The notes beneath the pieces were generated by a model. That model saw only the letters and a list, made by a program, of their open reading frames with translations, ran no database searches and had not been told where the DNA came from. A stretch of DNA of 18,307 nucleotides from positions 1 through 18,307 of the forward strand of contig JAVKFF010000112.1 of NCBI GenBank assembly GCA_040226215.1, given 5' to 3'. A program made the position numbers and the translations under genes. The stretch's first letter is position 1. Every line of letters starts with the position of its first letter. Below, piece after piece: positions 1-9,311 of this stretch. The DNA is from JAVKFF01 sp040226215 (lineage in GTDB: Bacteria; Pseudomonadota; Alphaproteobacteria; DSM-16000; Inquilinaceae).

Positions 1-393
1 CTCAGTCGCCGCCACCTGCTCGGCTAGCGAAGGTGCGCTGTCGGGCAAGGTCGTGAGGCCGGTGTCCAGCTCCAATGGTTCGGCTGATTCTTCCTCCGAC
101 GCCGCCACCTGCTCGGCCAGCGGTGGCGCGTCCTCGGGCACGGCCGTGAGGCCGGTGTCCAGCTCCAGCGGTTCGGCGGGCTCTTCCTCCATCGCCGCCA
201 CCTGCTCGGCCAGCGGCGGCGCATCGTCGGGGACGGCCGTGAGGCCGGTGTCCAGCGCCAGCGGTTCGGCGGGTTCGTCCTCCATCGCCGCCACCTGCTC
301 GGCCAGCGGCGGTGCGTCCTCGGGGACGGCCGTGAGGCCGGTGTCCAGCTCCAGCGGTTCGGCTGGTTCTTCCTCAGTCGCCGCCACCTGCTC
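1..393 (-). repeat. 93-bp in-frame tandem repeat, four copies plus a partial
   Basis: A 93-bp unit recurs at 301-393, 208-300, 115-207 and 22-114, with a 21-bp partial at 1-21. The spacing is exact: the word GTGAGGCCGGTGTCCAGC starts at 53, 146, 239 and 332. Each unit encodes 31 residues beginning EQVAA and containing the core LDTGLT. Copies differ at a few positions only (for example EEEP/EDEP/EEES, VPED/VPDD/LPDS), which suggests fairly recent duplication. The array runs off the window edge, so the total copy number is unknown. Confidence 0.93.
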
Positions 394-750
394 CGTCGCT
401 GGCGAGTCGGTCTCGGCAGGGGATTGTGTTCCCGGGGCCTCAGCGGTGTCCGATTCCGCGGGCGCCTCCGTCTCGGCTGGTGGGTTCTCCTCCGCGACCG
501 TCTCTGCCGGCGCATCCTCCGCCGGCAGGGGCTCCGGCGTGTCGGACTGTTCCGCGTCGGATGTCGTCTCCTGCGCCGTCGCCGGTTCCGTTTCGGGCGT
601 GTCGTCGCCCGCCGGCTCGGCGGGTTCCAGCGTCACCGTCTCGGGCTCGGGGGCCTGCGGAACGGGTGGGTCCTCATCGGCCGAGAACAGGAGGACGCCG
701 GCGATGATGGCGGCGACGGCGACGCCACCCAGAAGAAGCGATCTGTTCAC
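1..750 (-). CDS. Membrane-anchored acidic repeat protein, partial (C-terminus outside the window)
   Basis: The minus-strand frame is open from a GTG at 748-750 to the window edge, giving 250 residues with no stop. It begins MNRSLLLGGVAVAAIIAGVL, a short basic start followed by a single hydrophobic segment, so it is probably anchored in the inner membrane with the rest in the periplasm. Residues about 25-119 are rich in Glu, Pro, Ala and Thr. From residue 120 there are four 31-residue tandem repeats plus the start of a fifth. A weak AGGA lies just before the GTG; a TTG eight codons further upstream (781-783) would be an in-frame alternative. The function cannot be read from this part. Alphaproteobacterial LysM proteins often combine an N-terminal anchor with a long acidic Pro/Ala/Glu linker, so a C-terminal LysM domain beyond the edge is a guess. 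Other frames here are also open, but only this one gives a sensible start, anchor and repeat phase. Confidence 0.72.
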   Translation of the reverse strand, partial: MNRSLLLGGVAVAAIIAGVLLFSADEDPPVPQAPEPETVTLEPAEPAGDDTPETEPATAQETTSDAEQSDTPEPLPAEDAPAETVAEENPPAETEAPAESDTAEAPGTQSPAETDSPATEQVAATEEEPAEPLELDTGLTAVPEDAPPLAEQVAAMEDEPAEPLALDTGLTAVPDDAPPLAEQVAAMEEEPAEPLELDTGLTAVPEDAPPLAEQVAASEEESAEPLELDTGLTTLPDSAPSLAEQVAATE

Positions 751-801
751 GATCCTGTCACGTCCCAGCCCGTTGGCTTGCAAGAAAAATCGCGGTGAAG
801 G

Positions 802-830
802 ACGGTACCCCCCACTACCTTTTGGTTCAA
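802..830 (-). promoter_or_regulatory. Candidate sigma70-type promoter for the repeat protein
   Basis: Read on the minus strand, TTGAAC (825-830) is followed after 17 bp by TACCGT (802-807). The spacing is ideal and the -35 is good, but the -10 is weak. A start of transcription near 795 would leave a leader of about 45 bases before the GTG at 750. Found by eye only. Confidence 0.35.
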
Positions 831-941
831 GCGATGGCCGCCGGGCGCATCAACCGGTTCGATCTGCTTGCCCCGTCCCGCCAAGCCGTGTAACCGGCGG
901 GCTGCAATACACACCTTCCTCCACGCCCCGTTGGTTTGTCG

Positions 942-1526
942 ATGAGCAAGATCAGGTCCGTGTGCGTCTATTGCGGCTCCTCCAGCCGCGTCGACCAGGC
1001 CTTCAAGGACGCCGCGAGCGCGCTCGGCCGGAGCGTCGCGGCACGTGGCATGCGCCTCGTCTATGGCGGCGGACGGGTCGGCCTGATGGGCCTGGCCGCG
1101 GACGCCTGCCTGGCGGCTGGTGGCCAAGTGATCGGCATCATTCCAGGCCACATTCAGGAGCTGGAGGTCGAGCATCACGGCCTGACGGAGCTGCACGTCG
1201 TCGATTCCATGCACACGCGCAAGCGCATGATGTTCGACGAATCGGACGGCTTCGTGATCCTGCCCGGTGGGCTCGGCACACTGGACGAGATGTTCGAGAT
1301 CATCACCTGGCGCCAGCTCGCCCTGCACGACAAGCCGATCGTGCTGGCCAATATCCGCAACTACTGGGATCCGGTCCTCGCCCTGCTGGAGCACCAGATC
1401 GAGATCGGCTTCTGCCGGCCCGAACATCGCGGCCTGTTCCGGGTCGAGGCGACGGTCGAGGCGGCGCTCGACGCCCTGGAGATCGAGCCCGAGCCGCAGG
1501 TTCCGCCACAGACAAAATGGATCTGA
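942..1526 (+). CDS. LOG-family (TIGR00730) nucleotide 5'-monophosphate phosphoribohydrolase
   Basis: This 194-residue protein belongs to the LOG / 'lysine decarboxylase-like' Rossmann-fold family. Characterised members cleave the N-glycosidic bond of (cytokinin) nucleoside 5'-monophosphates, releasing the base and ribose 5-phosphate. Visible hallmarks are YGGGRVGLMG (residues 41-50), MHTRKRMM (90-97) and the signature PGGLGTLDE (108-116), all in the expected order; the length is normal for bacterial LOG proteins. The ATG at 942 fits the usual family start (MSKIRSVCVYCGSSS). A TTG at 936 is in frame, and neither has a clear ribosome-binding site. The gene is divergent from the repeat protein and lies 201 bp upstream of icd. 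True cytokinin activity cannot be assumed; in most bacteria the role is probably nucleotide turnover. Confidence 0.9.
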   Translation: MSKIRSVCVYCGSSSRVDQAFKDAASALGRSVAARGMRLVYGGGRVGLMGLAADACLAAGGQVIGIIPGHIQELEVEHHGLTELHVVDSMHTRKRMMFDESDGFVILPGGLGTLDEMFEIITWRQLALHDKPIVLANIRNYWDPVLALLEHQIEIGFCRPEHRGLFRVEATVEAALDALEIEPEPQVPPQTKWI

Positions 1527-1621
1527 GCGGGCGCGCCGGCCCATTCATCGCTGTCGGGGGCCAAGGCGTCAGCGCATGGGCCCGCCGGCCACCCCCGGCC
1601 CTAGGCGTGCCCCCTCCCCTT

Positions 1622-1630
1622 TGATATAAG
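1622..1630 (+). promoter_or_regulatory. Candidate extended -10 element upstream of icd
   Basis: The sequence TGATATAAG has a TGn extension followed by TATAAG, five of six matches to the sigma70 -10 consensus. No good -35 lies 16-18 bp upstream, as is common for extended -10 promoters. Transcription would begin near 1637, about 90 bases before the icd start. It is the only AT-rich patch in the 201-bp gap between the LOG gene and icd. Confidence 0.45.
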
Positions 1631-1727
1631 CCAGCGCACTCTTTCCCAGATCACGGCGTCCCGGCAGGCTTCCCGCCGCCGACCGGCCGGATTTCCGCAC
1701 GACACGACGAAAGCGAGGCTCCCGGAC

Positions 1728-2942
1728 ATGGCGAAGATCAAGGTCAAGAATCCCGTCGTCGAGCTCGACGGCGACGAGATGACCCGCATCATCTGGCAGT
1801 TCATCAAGGACAAGCTGATCCTGCCCTATCTCGACATCGACCTGAAATACTACGACCTCGGCATCGAGAAGCGGGACGAGACTGACGACCAGATCACCGT
1901 CGATGCGGCCAACGCCATCCGGCAGTACGGCGTCGGCGTGAAGTGCGCCACCATCACGCCGGACGAGGCGCGGGTCGAGGAGTTCGGCCTGAAGCGCATG
2001 TACCGCTCGCCCAACGGCACCATCCGCAACATCGTCGGCGGCACCATCTTCCGCGAGCCGATCATCTGCCGGAACGTGCCGCGCTACGTGCCGGGCTGGA
2101 CCCAGCCGATCGTCGTCGCCCGCCATGCCTTCGGCGACCAGTACCGCGCCACCGACTGGAAGGTGCCGGGTCCCGGACGGTTCACCATGACCTTCCAGCC
2201 GGCCGATGGCGGACCGGCAAAGGAATTCGACGTCTTCGAGTTCGAGGGCGGCGGCGTGCTGATGGGCATGTACAACACCGACGAGTCGATCACCGGTTTC
2301 GCCCGCAGCTGCCTGAACTACGGGCTGATGCGCAACTACCCGGTCTATCTTTCGACCAAGAACACCATTCTCAAGGCCTATGACGGGCGCTTCAAGGACA
2401 TCTTCCAGGCCGTCTTCGACGCCGAGTTCAAGGACAAGTACGCGAAGGCCGGGCTGACCTACGAGCATCGCCTGATCGACGACATGGTCGCCGCCAGCCT
2501 GAAATGGGAGGGCGGCTATGTCTGGGCCTGCAAGAACTACGACGGCGACGTGCAGTCCGACACCGTGGCCCAGGGCTTCGGCTCGCTCGGCCTGATGACC
2601 TCGGTGCTGATGACGCCGGACGGCGACACGGTCGAGGCGGAGGCGGCCCACGGCACCGTCACCCGCCACTTCCGCCAACACCAGCAGGGCAAGGAGACGT
2701 CGACCAACCCGATCGCCTCGATCTTCGCCTGGACCCGCGGCCTGCAGTACCGCGGCAAGTTCGACGGCACGCCCGACGTCACCGCCTTCGCCGAGGCGCT
2801 GGAGAAGGTCTGCATCGAGACGGTCGAGTCCGGCCGGATGACCAAGGACCTGGCCATCCTCATCGGCCCGGACCAGCCCTGGCTGACCACCAACCAGTTC
2901 CTCGACGCCATCGACGAGGGCCTGCGCAAGGCGGTTGGCTGA
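1728..2942 (+). CDS. icd: NADP-dependent isocitrate dehydrogenase
   Basis: This 404-residue protein oxidatively decarboxylates isocitrate to 2-oxoglutarate in the TCA cycle, producing NADPH. It is of the eukaryote-like homodimeric subfamily common in alphaproteobacteria, not the E. coli type: about 404 residues, start MAKIKVKNPVVELDGDEMTR, and isocitrate-binding segment SPNGTIRN at residues 94-101. Arg100, Arg109 and Arg132 occupy the positions of the known substrate-binding arginines. The C-terminal region carries EAAHGTVTRH, the expected nucleotide-binding segment. The ATG at 1728 is the only sensible start. It is likely transcribed alone, since there is a 201-bp gap upstream and a strong terminator 25 bp after the stop. 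Identification is very secure. Confidence 0.98.
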   Translation: MAKIKVKNPVVELDGDEMTRIIWQFIKDKLILPYLDIDLKYYDLGIEKRDETDDQITVDAANAIRQYGVGVKCATITPDEARVEEFGLKRMYRSPNGTIRNIVGGTIFREPIICRNVPRYVPGWTQPIVVARHAFGDQYRATDWKVPGPGRFTMTFQPADGGPAKEFDVFEFEGGGVLMGMYNTDESITGFARSCLNYGLMRNYPVYLSTKNTILKAYDGRFKDIFQAVFDAEFKDKYAKAGLTYEHRLIDDMVAASLKWEGGYVWACKNYDGDVQSDTVAQGFGSLGLMTSVLMTPDGDTVEAEAAHGTVTRHFRQHQQGKETSTNPIASIFAWTRGLQYRGKFDGTPDVTAFAEALEKVCIETVESGRMTKDLAILIGPDQPWLTTNQFLDAIDEGLRKAVG

Positions 2943-2967
2943 ACCGGCTCCCGGTCCGCGACAAGCG

Positions 2968-2998
2968 AAAGGCGGGCCCAGCCTGGTGCCCGCCTTTT
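2968..2998 (+). terminator. Rho-independent terminator between icd and the convergent ferritin gene
   Basis: AAAGGCGGGC (2968-2977) pairs perfectly with GCCCGCCTTT (2988-2997), and the run continues TTTTCTTCT. Part of the 10-base loop (CCA/TGG) can also pair. The A/T flanks on both sides mean it may also stop transcription of the convergent ferritin gene that ends at 3020. Confidence 0.9.
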
Positions 2999-3019
2999 CT
3001 TCTGCCCGGTTTCGGCCTG

Positions 3020-3307
3020 TCAGTCGTGTGACAGCGACTTGTCGGTGAAGACGTAGTCCCTGAGCTCGCTCTCGAATGTCTTGTTGTTGCGGCGCAGCCA
3101 CTCGATCAGCATGGCGGCGTGCTCCATCTCCTCGTCGCGGTTGTGCTCGAGGATCGCCTTGAGTTCCGGATCCTTGGCGACGTCCACGCGCTGCTGGTAC
3201 CAGTCGACCGCCTCGAGCTCTTCCATCAGCGAGGTGATCGCCCGGTGCAGGTCGCGGGTCTTGTCGCTCAGCTCCTCGACCGGCTCATGATAGCCTTCGT
3301 TGGCCAT
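3020..3307 (-). CDS. Encapsulated-ferritin-like (EncFtn family) small ferritin-like protein
   Basis: This 95-residue, two-helix protein closely resembles the encapsulated ferritin of Rhodospirillum rubrum, sharing the strings MEELEAVDWY (residues 28-37) and HNRDEE plus EHAAM (55-66). That protein forms an annular decamer with iron sites between subunits and oxidises Fe(II). By alignment from memory, the ferroxidase residues Glu32, Glu62, His65 and Tyr39 of the R. rubrum protein correspond to Glu30, Glu60, His63 and Tyr37 here, so the iron site looks complete. GGAGA lies six bases before the ATG. The chain ends soon after the second helix (FTDKSLSHD), with no long tail or encapsulin-targeting motif, and no encapsulin shell gene is adjacent. 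It may therefore act free in the cytoplasm or be recruited another way. Iron storage or detoxification is inferred from the family. A GANTC site lies at 3327-3331, 20 bp upstream. Confidence 0.88.
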   Translation of the reverse strand: MANEGYHEPVEELSDKTRDLHRAITSLMEELEAVDWYQQRVDVAKDPELKAILEHNRDEEMEHAAMLIEWLRRNNKTFESELRDYVFTDKSLSHD

Positions 3308-3419
3308 GCTCTCTCCATCCGTTTCGGAATCGACCGTTCACGGCGTACCCCACACCGCGCGGTCCGATCCGGCCAGTTTAGCCGCGCAGGGCAGCGGCCG
3401 AAACATCGGACTTGGCAGG

Positions 3420-3452
3420 AAAAGGGCCCCGTCGCGGAACCACGGGGCCCTT
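3420..3452 (-). terminator. Rho-independent terminator downstream of gcrA
   Basis: AAGGGCCCCGT (3422-3432) pairs over 11 bp with ACGGGGCCCTT (3442-3452), with a 9-base loop. Read on the minus strand, the stem ends in a short T run. It lies about 110 bases after the gcrA stop and before the ferritin start, so the ferritin gene probably has its own promoter. Confidence 0.8.
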
Positions 3453-3562
3453 CAAGGGTGAGGCAGGCTGTCGTCTCACTCGGAACAGGATTTCGCGGGA
3501 CGCCTTGAATGCCGGTTCGGACGGGCGGTCCGGTTCAGGCTCTCGACGGCAGGCCGACGGGA

Positions 3563-4084
3563 TCAGGCGGTCTGCTTGGCGGGCACCGGCTCGTTGGCTT
3601 CCTCGCGGCGGGAGGATTTCGGCGCCTGGTAGGCTTGCGCCGCGTGGTGGGCGCAGTAGGGCAGGCCCGGCGCGGCGGAACGGCCGCAGAACTTGAAACC
3701 CGGCTGGCGCGGGTCGCCATGCGGCCAGCGACACATGCGCTCGTTCAGGTCGAGGATGGTGGCACCGCCGGGCGGGGCGTCGTCGACCTCCGGCGCGGGC
3801 GGCGGCACGGCGTAGACCGGGCGGGGGGCTGGCGTCGAAACGGTCTTGGCGGTGCTTCTCTGGGCCACGCGGGCCGCCGGTTTCGGCCGCTCCGCCTTGG
3901 CCACCCGCGGCTTCGGGGTCGGCTTGCGGATCGGCGACGGCCGGCCGGAGAGACCCAGGCGATGAGCCTTGCCGATCACCGCATTGCGTGTCACCCCGCC
4001 CAGGATTTCGGCGATCTCGCTGGCGCTCTTGCCGTTGCCCCATAATTGCCTGAGGACGGAAACACGCTCCTCTGTCCAGCTCAT
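3563..4084 (-). CDS. gcrA: GcrA cell-cycle transcriptional regulator
   Basis: In Caulobacter, GcrA binds the sigma70 RNA polymerase holoenzyme and activates promoters carrying GANTC sites methylated by CcrM, which governs S-phase and division genes. The 173-residue protein starts MSWTEERVSVLRQLW and contains ASEIAEILGGVTRNAVIGKA, the N-terminal helix-turn-helix DNA-binding domain (residues about 1-45). A basic, Ala/Pro-rich linker follows. The C-terminal domain contains CRWPHGDP, GFKFCG and PYCAHH, the conserved Cys/His-rich region that contacts sigma. The ATG at 4084 is preceded by an excellent AGGAGG six bases upstream, which decides the start; the frame is open further upstream but without family similarity. 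A 207-bp gap separates it from the VWA gene, so it probably has its own promoter. A near-match to a DnaA box lies about 145 bp upstream. Confidence 0.95.
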   Translation of the reverse strand: MSWTEERVSVLRQLWGNGKSASEIAEILGGVTRNAVIGKAHRLGLSGRPSPIRKPTPKPRVAKAERPKPAARVAQRSTAKTVSTPAPRPVYAVPPPAPEVDDAPPGGATILDLNERMCRWPHGDPRQPGFKFCGRSAAPGLPYCAHHAAQAYQAPKSSRREEANEPVPAKQTA

Positions 4085-4225
4085 ATCGACCCTCCTATGG
4101 CATCCCGCGGCTCTGCTTACCAATATCTTGACACGAACCAACATCTGGTTGGTGCATGCCTCGGACGCTACCACATATCGGTAAGGGACTACCACCGGCA
4201 ATCGCCCGGATCGCGCATTCTTTTC

Positions 4226-4234
4226 TGGGGATAA
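4226..4234 (-). promoter_or_regulatory. Possible DnaA box upstream of gcrA
   Basis: The minus strand reads TTATCCCCA, one mismatch from the TTATCCACA consensus, about 145 bp upstream of the gcrA start. In Caulobacter, DnaA activates gcrA, so the location is suggestive. A single 8-of-9 match is weak evidence by itself. Confidence 0.3.
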
Positions 4235-4291
4235 TTCGCGGAGGACAAATCGGCGCCGGCACCGTTGCGCCGCCGTTCGCACGGGCGACGA

Positions 4292-5524
4292 TCAGCGCCC
4301 GAGTTCGCGCATCGCCCGGTCGAGCCCGTCGAGCGTGAGCGGGAACATGCGCCCCTCCACCAGGCCGCGGACATGGCGCAGGGAGGCGTGATAGCCCCAG
4401 CGATCCTCCGGAAGCGGGTTCAGCCACACCGTCCGCGGGAACGCGTCGAACAGGCGCTTCAGCCAGACCTCGCCGGCCTCCGCGTTCCAGTGCTCCACAC
4501 TGCCGCCGGGCACGGTCAGTTCGTACGGGCTCATCGCCGCGTCGCCGACGATCACCACGCGGTAGTCCCCGCCGAAGGTGCGCAGGACCTGCTCGGTGTC
4601 GACGCGCTCGTCGCCGCGCCGCCGGTTGTCCCGCCACACGGTCTCGTAGAGGCAGTTGTGGAAATAGAAGTAGTCGAGGTGCTTGAACTCCGAGCGGGCG
4701 GCGGAGAAGAGCTGCTCCACCGTGCGCACGAACGGATCCATCGAGCCGCCGACATCGAGGAACAGCAGCACCTTGGCGGCGTTGTGACGCTCCGGCACCC
4801 TGCGGACGTCGAGCCAGCCGCCATTGCGCGCCGTCGCACCGATGGTGTCCGGCAGGTCGAGTTCCTCGGCCGCGCCGGTACGCGCGAAGCGGCGCAGGCG
4901 CCGGAGTGCCACCTTGATGTTGCGCGTGCCGATCTCGACCTCGCCGTCCAGATTGCGAAACTCCCGCCGGTCCCAGACCTTGAGCGCCCGGTTGTTGCGG
5001 TTGCCCTCCTGGCCGATGCGCACGCCCTCCGGGTTGTAGCCGTAGGCGCCGAAGGGCGAGGTGCCGCCGGTGCCGATCCATTTCGAGCCGCCCTGGTGAC
5101 GGCCCCGCTGCTCGGCCAGGCGCTGGCGCAGGGTCTCCATGAGCGCGTCCCAGCCGCCAAGTGCGGCGATCTCGCGCTTCTCCTCGTCGCTCAGCAGACG
5201 CTCGGCCAGCCCGCGCAGCCAGTCCTCGGGGATCGACGCGATCAGCCGGTCGACGTCGCCAGTGTCGGAGACCACGCCTCGATAGGCCTCGGCGAAGACC
5301 CGGTCGAAGCGGTCGAGGTGGCGCTCGTCCTTGATCAGGACGGTGCGGGCCAACAGGTAGAAGTCGTCGACCTCGGGCTCGATCACCTTCGCGCCGACAC
5401 CCTCGAGCAGCGCCAGGTATTCCTTCAGGCTGACCGGGACCCGGGCCGCACGCAGGCCGAAGAAAAGTCGGGTGAAGAGCGGTCCGGCGGCGAAATCCGG
5501 CCCTTCCTGCCGCGAGGTCGGCAT
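4292..5524 (-). CDS. CoxE-like von Willebrand factor A domain protein
   Basis: This 410-residue protein is the VWA partner of the MoxR-type ATPase immediately upstream. Such MoxR/VWA pairs (CoxD/CoxE in carbon monoxide dehydrogenase clusters) act as metal-dependent chaperones that mature or activate other proteins. The N-terminal half contains PVSLKEYLALLEGV, typical of the family. The C-terminal half is the VWA domain, with the MIDAS region at LDVGGSMDPF (Asp257 to Ser261). The canonical DxSxS is DVGGS here, with Gly replacing the first Ser; this form recurs in CoxE-like proteins, so it is probably functional. Further conserved strings are DYFYFHNCLYE and RVVIVGDAAMSPYEL. The ATG at 5524 lies 13 bp after the MoxR stop, so the two are almost certainly co-transcribed and co-translated. 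No CO dehydrogenase gene is nearby, so the client is unknown. Confidence 0.9.
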   Translation of the reverse strand: MPTSRQEGPDFAAGPLFTRLFFGLRAARVPVSLKEYLALLEGVGAKVIEPEVDDFYLLARTVLIKDERHLDRFDRVFAEAYRGVVSDTGDVDRLIASIPEDWLRGLAERLLSDEEKREIAALGGWDALMETLRQRLAEQRGRHQGGSKWIGTGGTSPFGAYGYNPEGVRIGQEGNRNNRALKVWDRREFRNLDGEVEIGTRNIKVALRRLRRFARTGAAEELDLPDTIGATARNGGWLDVRRVPERHNAAKVLLFLDVGGSMDPFVRTVEQLFSAARSEFKHLDYFYFHNCLYETVWRDNRRRGDERVDTEQVLRTFGGDYRVVIVGDAAMSPYELTVPGGSVEHWNAEAGEVWLKRLFDAFPRTVWLNPLPEDRWGYHASLRHVRGLVEGRMFPLTLDGLDRAMRELGR

Positions 5525-5537
5525 GGCCGCCCGCCGC

Positions 5538-6380
5538 TCAGCGCTGGCCGCGGCGGTTGAGGAAGGCCAGCCGCTCGAACAGGTGCACGTCCTGCTCGTT
5601 CTTCAACAGCGCGCCGGCCAGCGGCGGCAGGTTCTCCTCCGCCCGCGCTGTCTTCAACGCCTCGGGCGGCAGATCCTCGGCCACCAGCAGGCGGATCCAG
5701 TCGAGCAGTTCCGAGGTCGAGGGCCGCTTCTTCAGCCCCGGCACCTCGCGCAGCTCGTAGAAGCTGGTCAGCGCCTCGCGCAGCAACTGCCGCTTCAGGC
5801 CGGGGAAATGCACCTCGACGATCGCGGCCATGGTGTCGGGATCGGGGAATCGGATGTAGTGGAAGAAGCAGCGACGCAGGAAGGCGTCCGGCAGTTCCTT
5901 CTCGTTGTTGGAGGTGATCACCACCACCGGCCGGTGCCGCGCCGCCACCGTCTGCTTGGTCTCGTAGACGTGGAACTCCATGCGGTCGAGTTCCAGCAGC
6001 AGGTCGTTGGGGAACTCGATGTCGGCCTTGTCGATCTCGTCGATCAGCAGCACCGGCCGCGTTTCGCTGTCGAAGGCCTCCCACACCTTGCCGCGCACGA
6101 TGTAGTTGGCGATGTCGTGCACCCGGGCGTCGCCGAGCTGGCTGTCGCGCAGCCGGGCGACGGCGTCGTACTCGTACAGACCCTGCTGCGCCTTGGTGGT
6201 CGACTTGATGTGCCACTCGATCAGCGGAGCCGAGAGCGCCGCGGCGATCTCCCGCGCCAGCACGGTCTTGCCGGTGCCGGGCTCGCCCTTCACCAGCAAC
6301 GGGCGCTGCAGCGTCACCGCGGCGTTCACCGCGACCCGCAGATCGTCGGTCGCCACATAGGTCGGGGTCGTCTGGAACAC
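5538..6380 (-). CDS. MoxR-family AAA+ ATPase (CoxD-like)
   Basis: This 280-residue AAA+ ATPase is of the MoxR/CoxD group, whose members couple ATP hydrolysis to maturation of target proteins with a VWA partner. The Walker A motif GEPGTGKT is at residues 32-39, Walker B LLIDEIDKAD at 111-120, and the sensor region VVVITSNNEKELPDAFLRRC follows. The start is a GTG at 6380: the resulting N-terminus (MFQTTPTYVATDDL) matches the usual family start, and no ATG lies between it and Walker A. The stop is 13 bp before the VWA gene. The alaS stop is 59 bp upstream on the same strand, so readthrough from alaS is possible. The full-length protein appears intact. Confidence 0.93.
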   Translation of the reverse strand: MFQTTPTYVATDDLRVAVNAAVTLQRPLLVKGEPGTGKTVLAREIAAALSAPLIEWHIKSTTKAQQGLYEYDAVARLRDSQLGDARVHDIANYIVRGKVWEAFDSETRPVLLIDEIDKADIEFPNDLLLELDRMEFHVYETKQTVAARHRPVVVITSNNEKELPDAFLRRCFFHYIRFPDPDTMAAIVEVHFPGLKRQLLREALTSFYELREVPGLKKRPSTSELLDWIRLLVAEDLPPEALKTARAEENLPPLAGALLKNEQDVHLFERLAFLNRRGQR

Positions 6381-6439
6381 GGGGCTGGTCGATCTCCACT
6401 GACGGATTGTCGGTTGGCCCCGGTAATGGGCGGGACCGT

Positions 6440-9091
<2,652 letters not shown>

Positions 9092-9161
9092 TCGTCGTCA
9101 GGCATGGGTCAACGGAAACTCGAAGGCGCGCGCAACCGGCGGTCCGCGGCGCCGCGCCGAC

Positions 9162-9170
9162 GCCATAGCA
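9162..9170 (-). promoter_or_regulatory. Candidate extended -10 for alaS
   Basis: The minus strand reads TGCTATGGC, a TGn extension followed by TATGGC, about 70-80 bp before the alaS ATG. There is no clear -35. Transcription would begin near 9155, leaving a leader of about 64 bases. Weak, by eye. Confidence 0.3.
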
Positions 9171-9259
9171 CAGGCGGACGGCCGAGTGCCATCGCCACGA
9201 CGGCATCGCGGCACCGAGCCCATCGCCTCACCCGTCTCATGGAACCGATCTGCCTGTCC

Positions 9260-9311
9260 GGCCTGGATCGTCTGGCCTGGATCGATTGGCCTGGATCGAT
9301 TGGCCTGGATC
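9260..9311 (+). repeat. 14-bp tandem repeat, about 3.7 copies
   Basis: The unit GGCCTGGATCGATT occurs at 9274-9287 and 9288-9301. A variant copy ending GTCT lies at 9260-9273 and a 10-bp partial at 9302-9311; GGCCTG then recurs once more. The array is intergenic, about 170 bp upstream of alaS. Confidence 0.9.

Noticed and set aside
1..393. CRISPR array
   Set aside because: The repeats are contiguous, in frame and 93 bp long with no unique spacers, so they are a coding tandem repeat.
1527..1590. Terminator hairpin after the LOG gene
   Set aside because: GCCGG/CCGGC and CCCAT/ATGGG arms exist, but the loop is long and there is no T run.
53..1624. Long plus-strand open frame across the repeat protein and the LOG gene
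   Set aside because: It is Ser/Gly/Ala-rich low complexity over the repeats and then reads the LOG gene out of frame. The minus-strand frame over 1-750 has a proper start and membrane anchor, and the LOG frame has clear motifs.
3020..3046. Encapsulin-targeting peptide at the ferritin C-terminus (KSLSHD)
   Set aside because: It lacks the hydrophobic Gly/Ser/Leu-Ile pattern of known targeting peptides and sits directly after the helix without a linker.
9182..9200. Sigma54-type promoter word TGGCAC on the minus strand upstream of alaS
   Set aside because: The required GC-containing -12 element is absent at the correct spacing.
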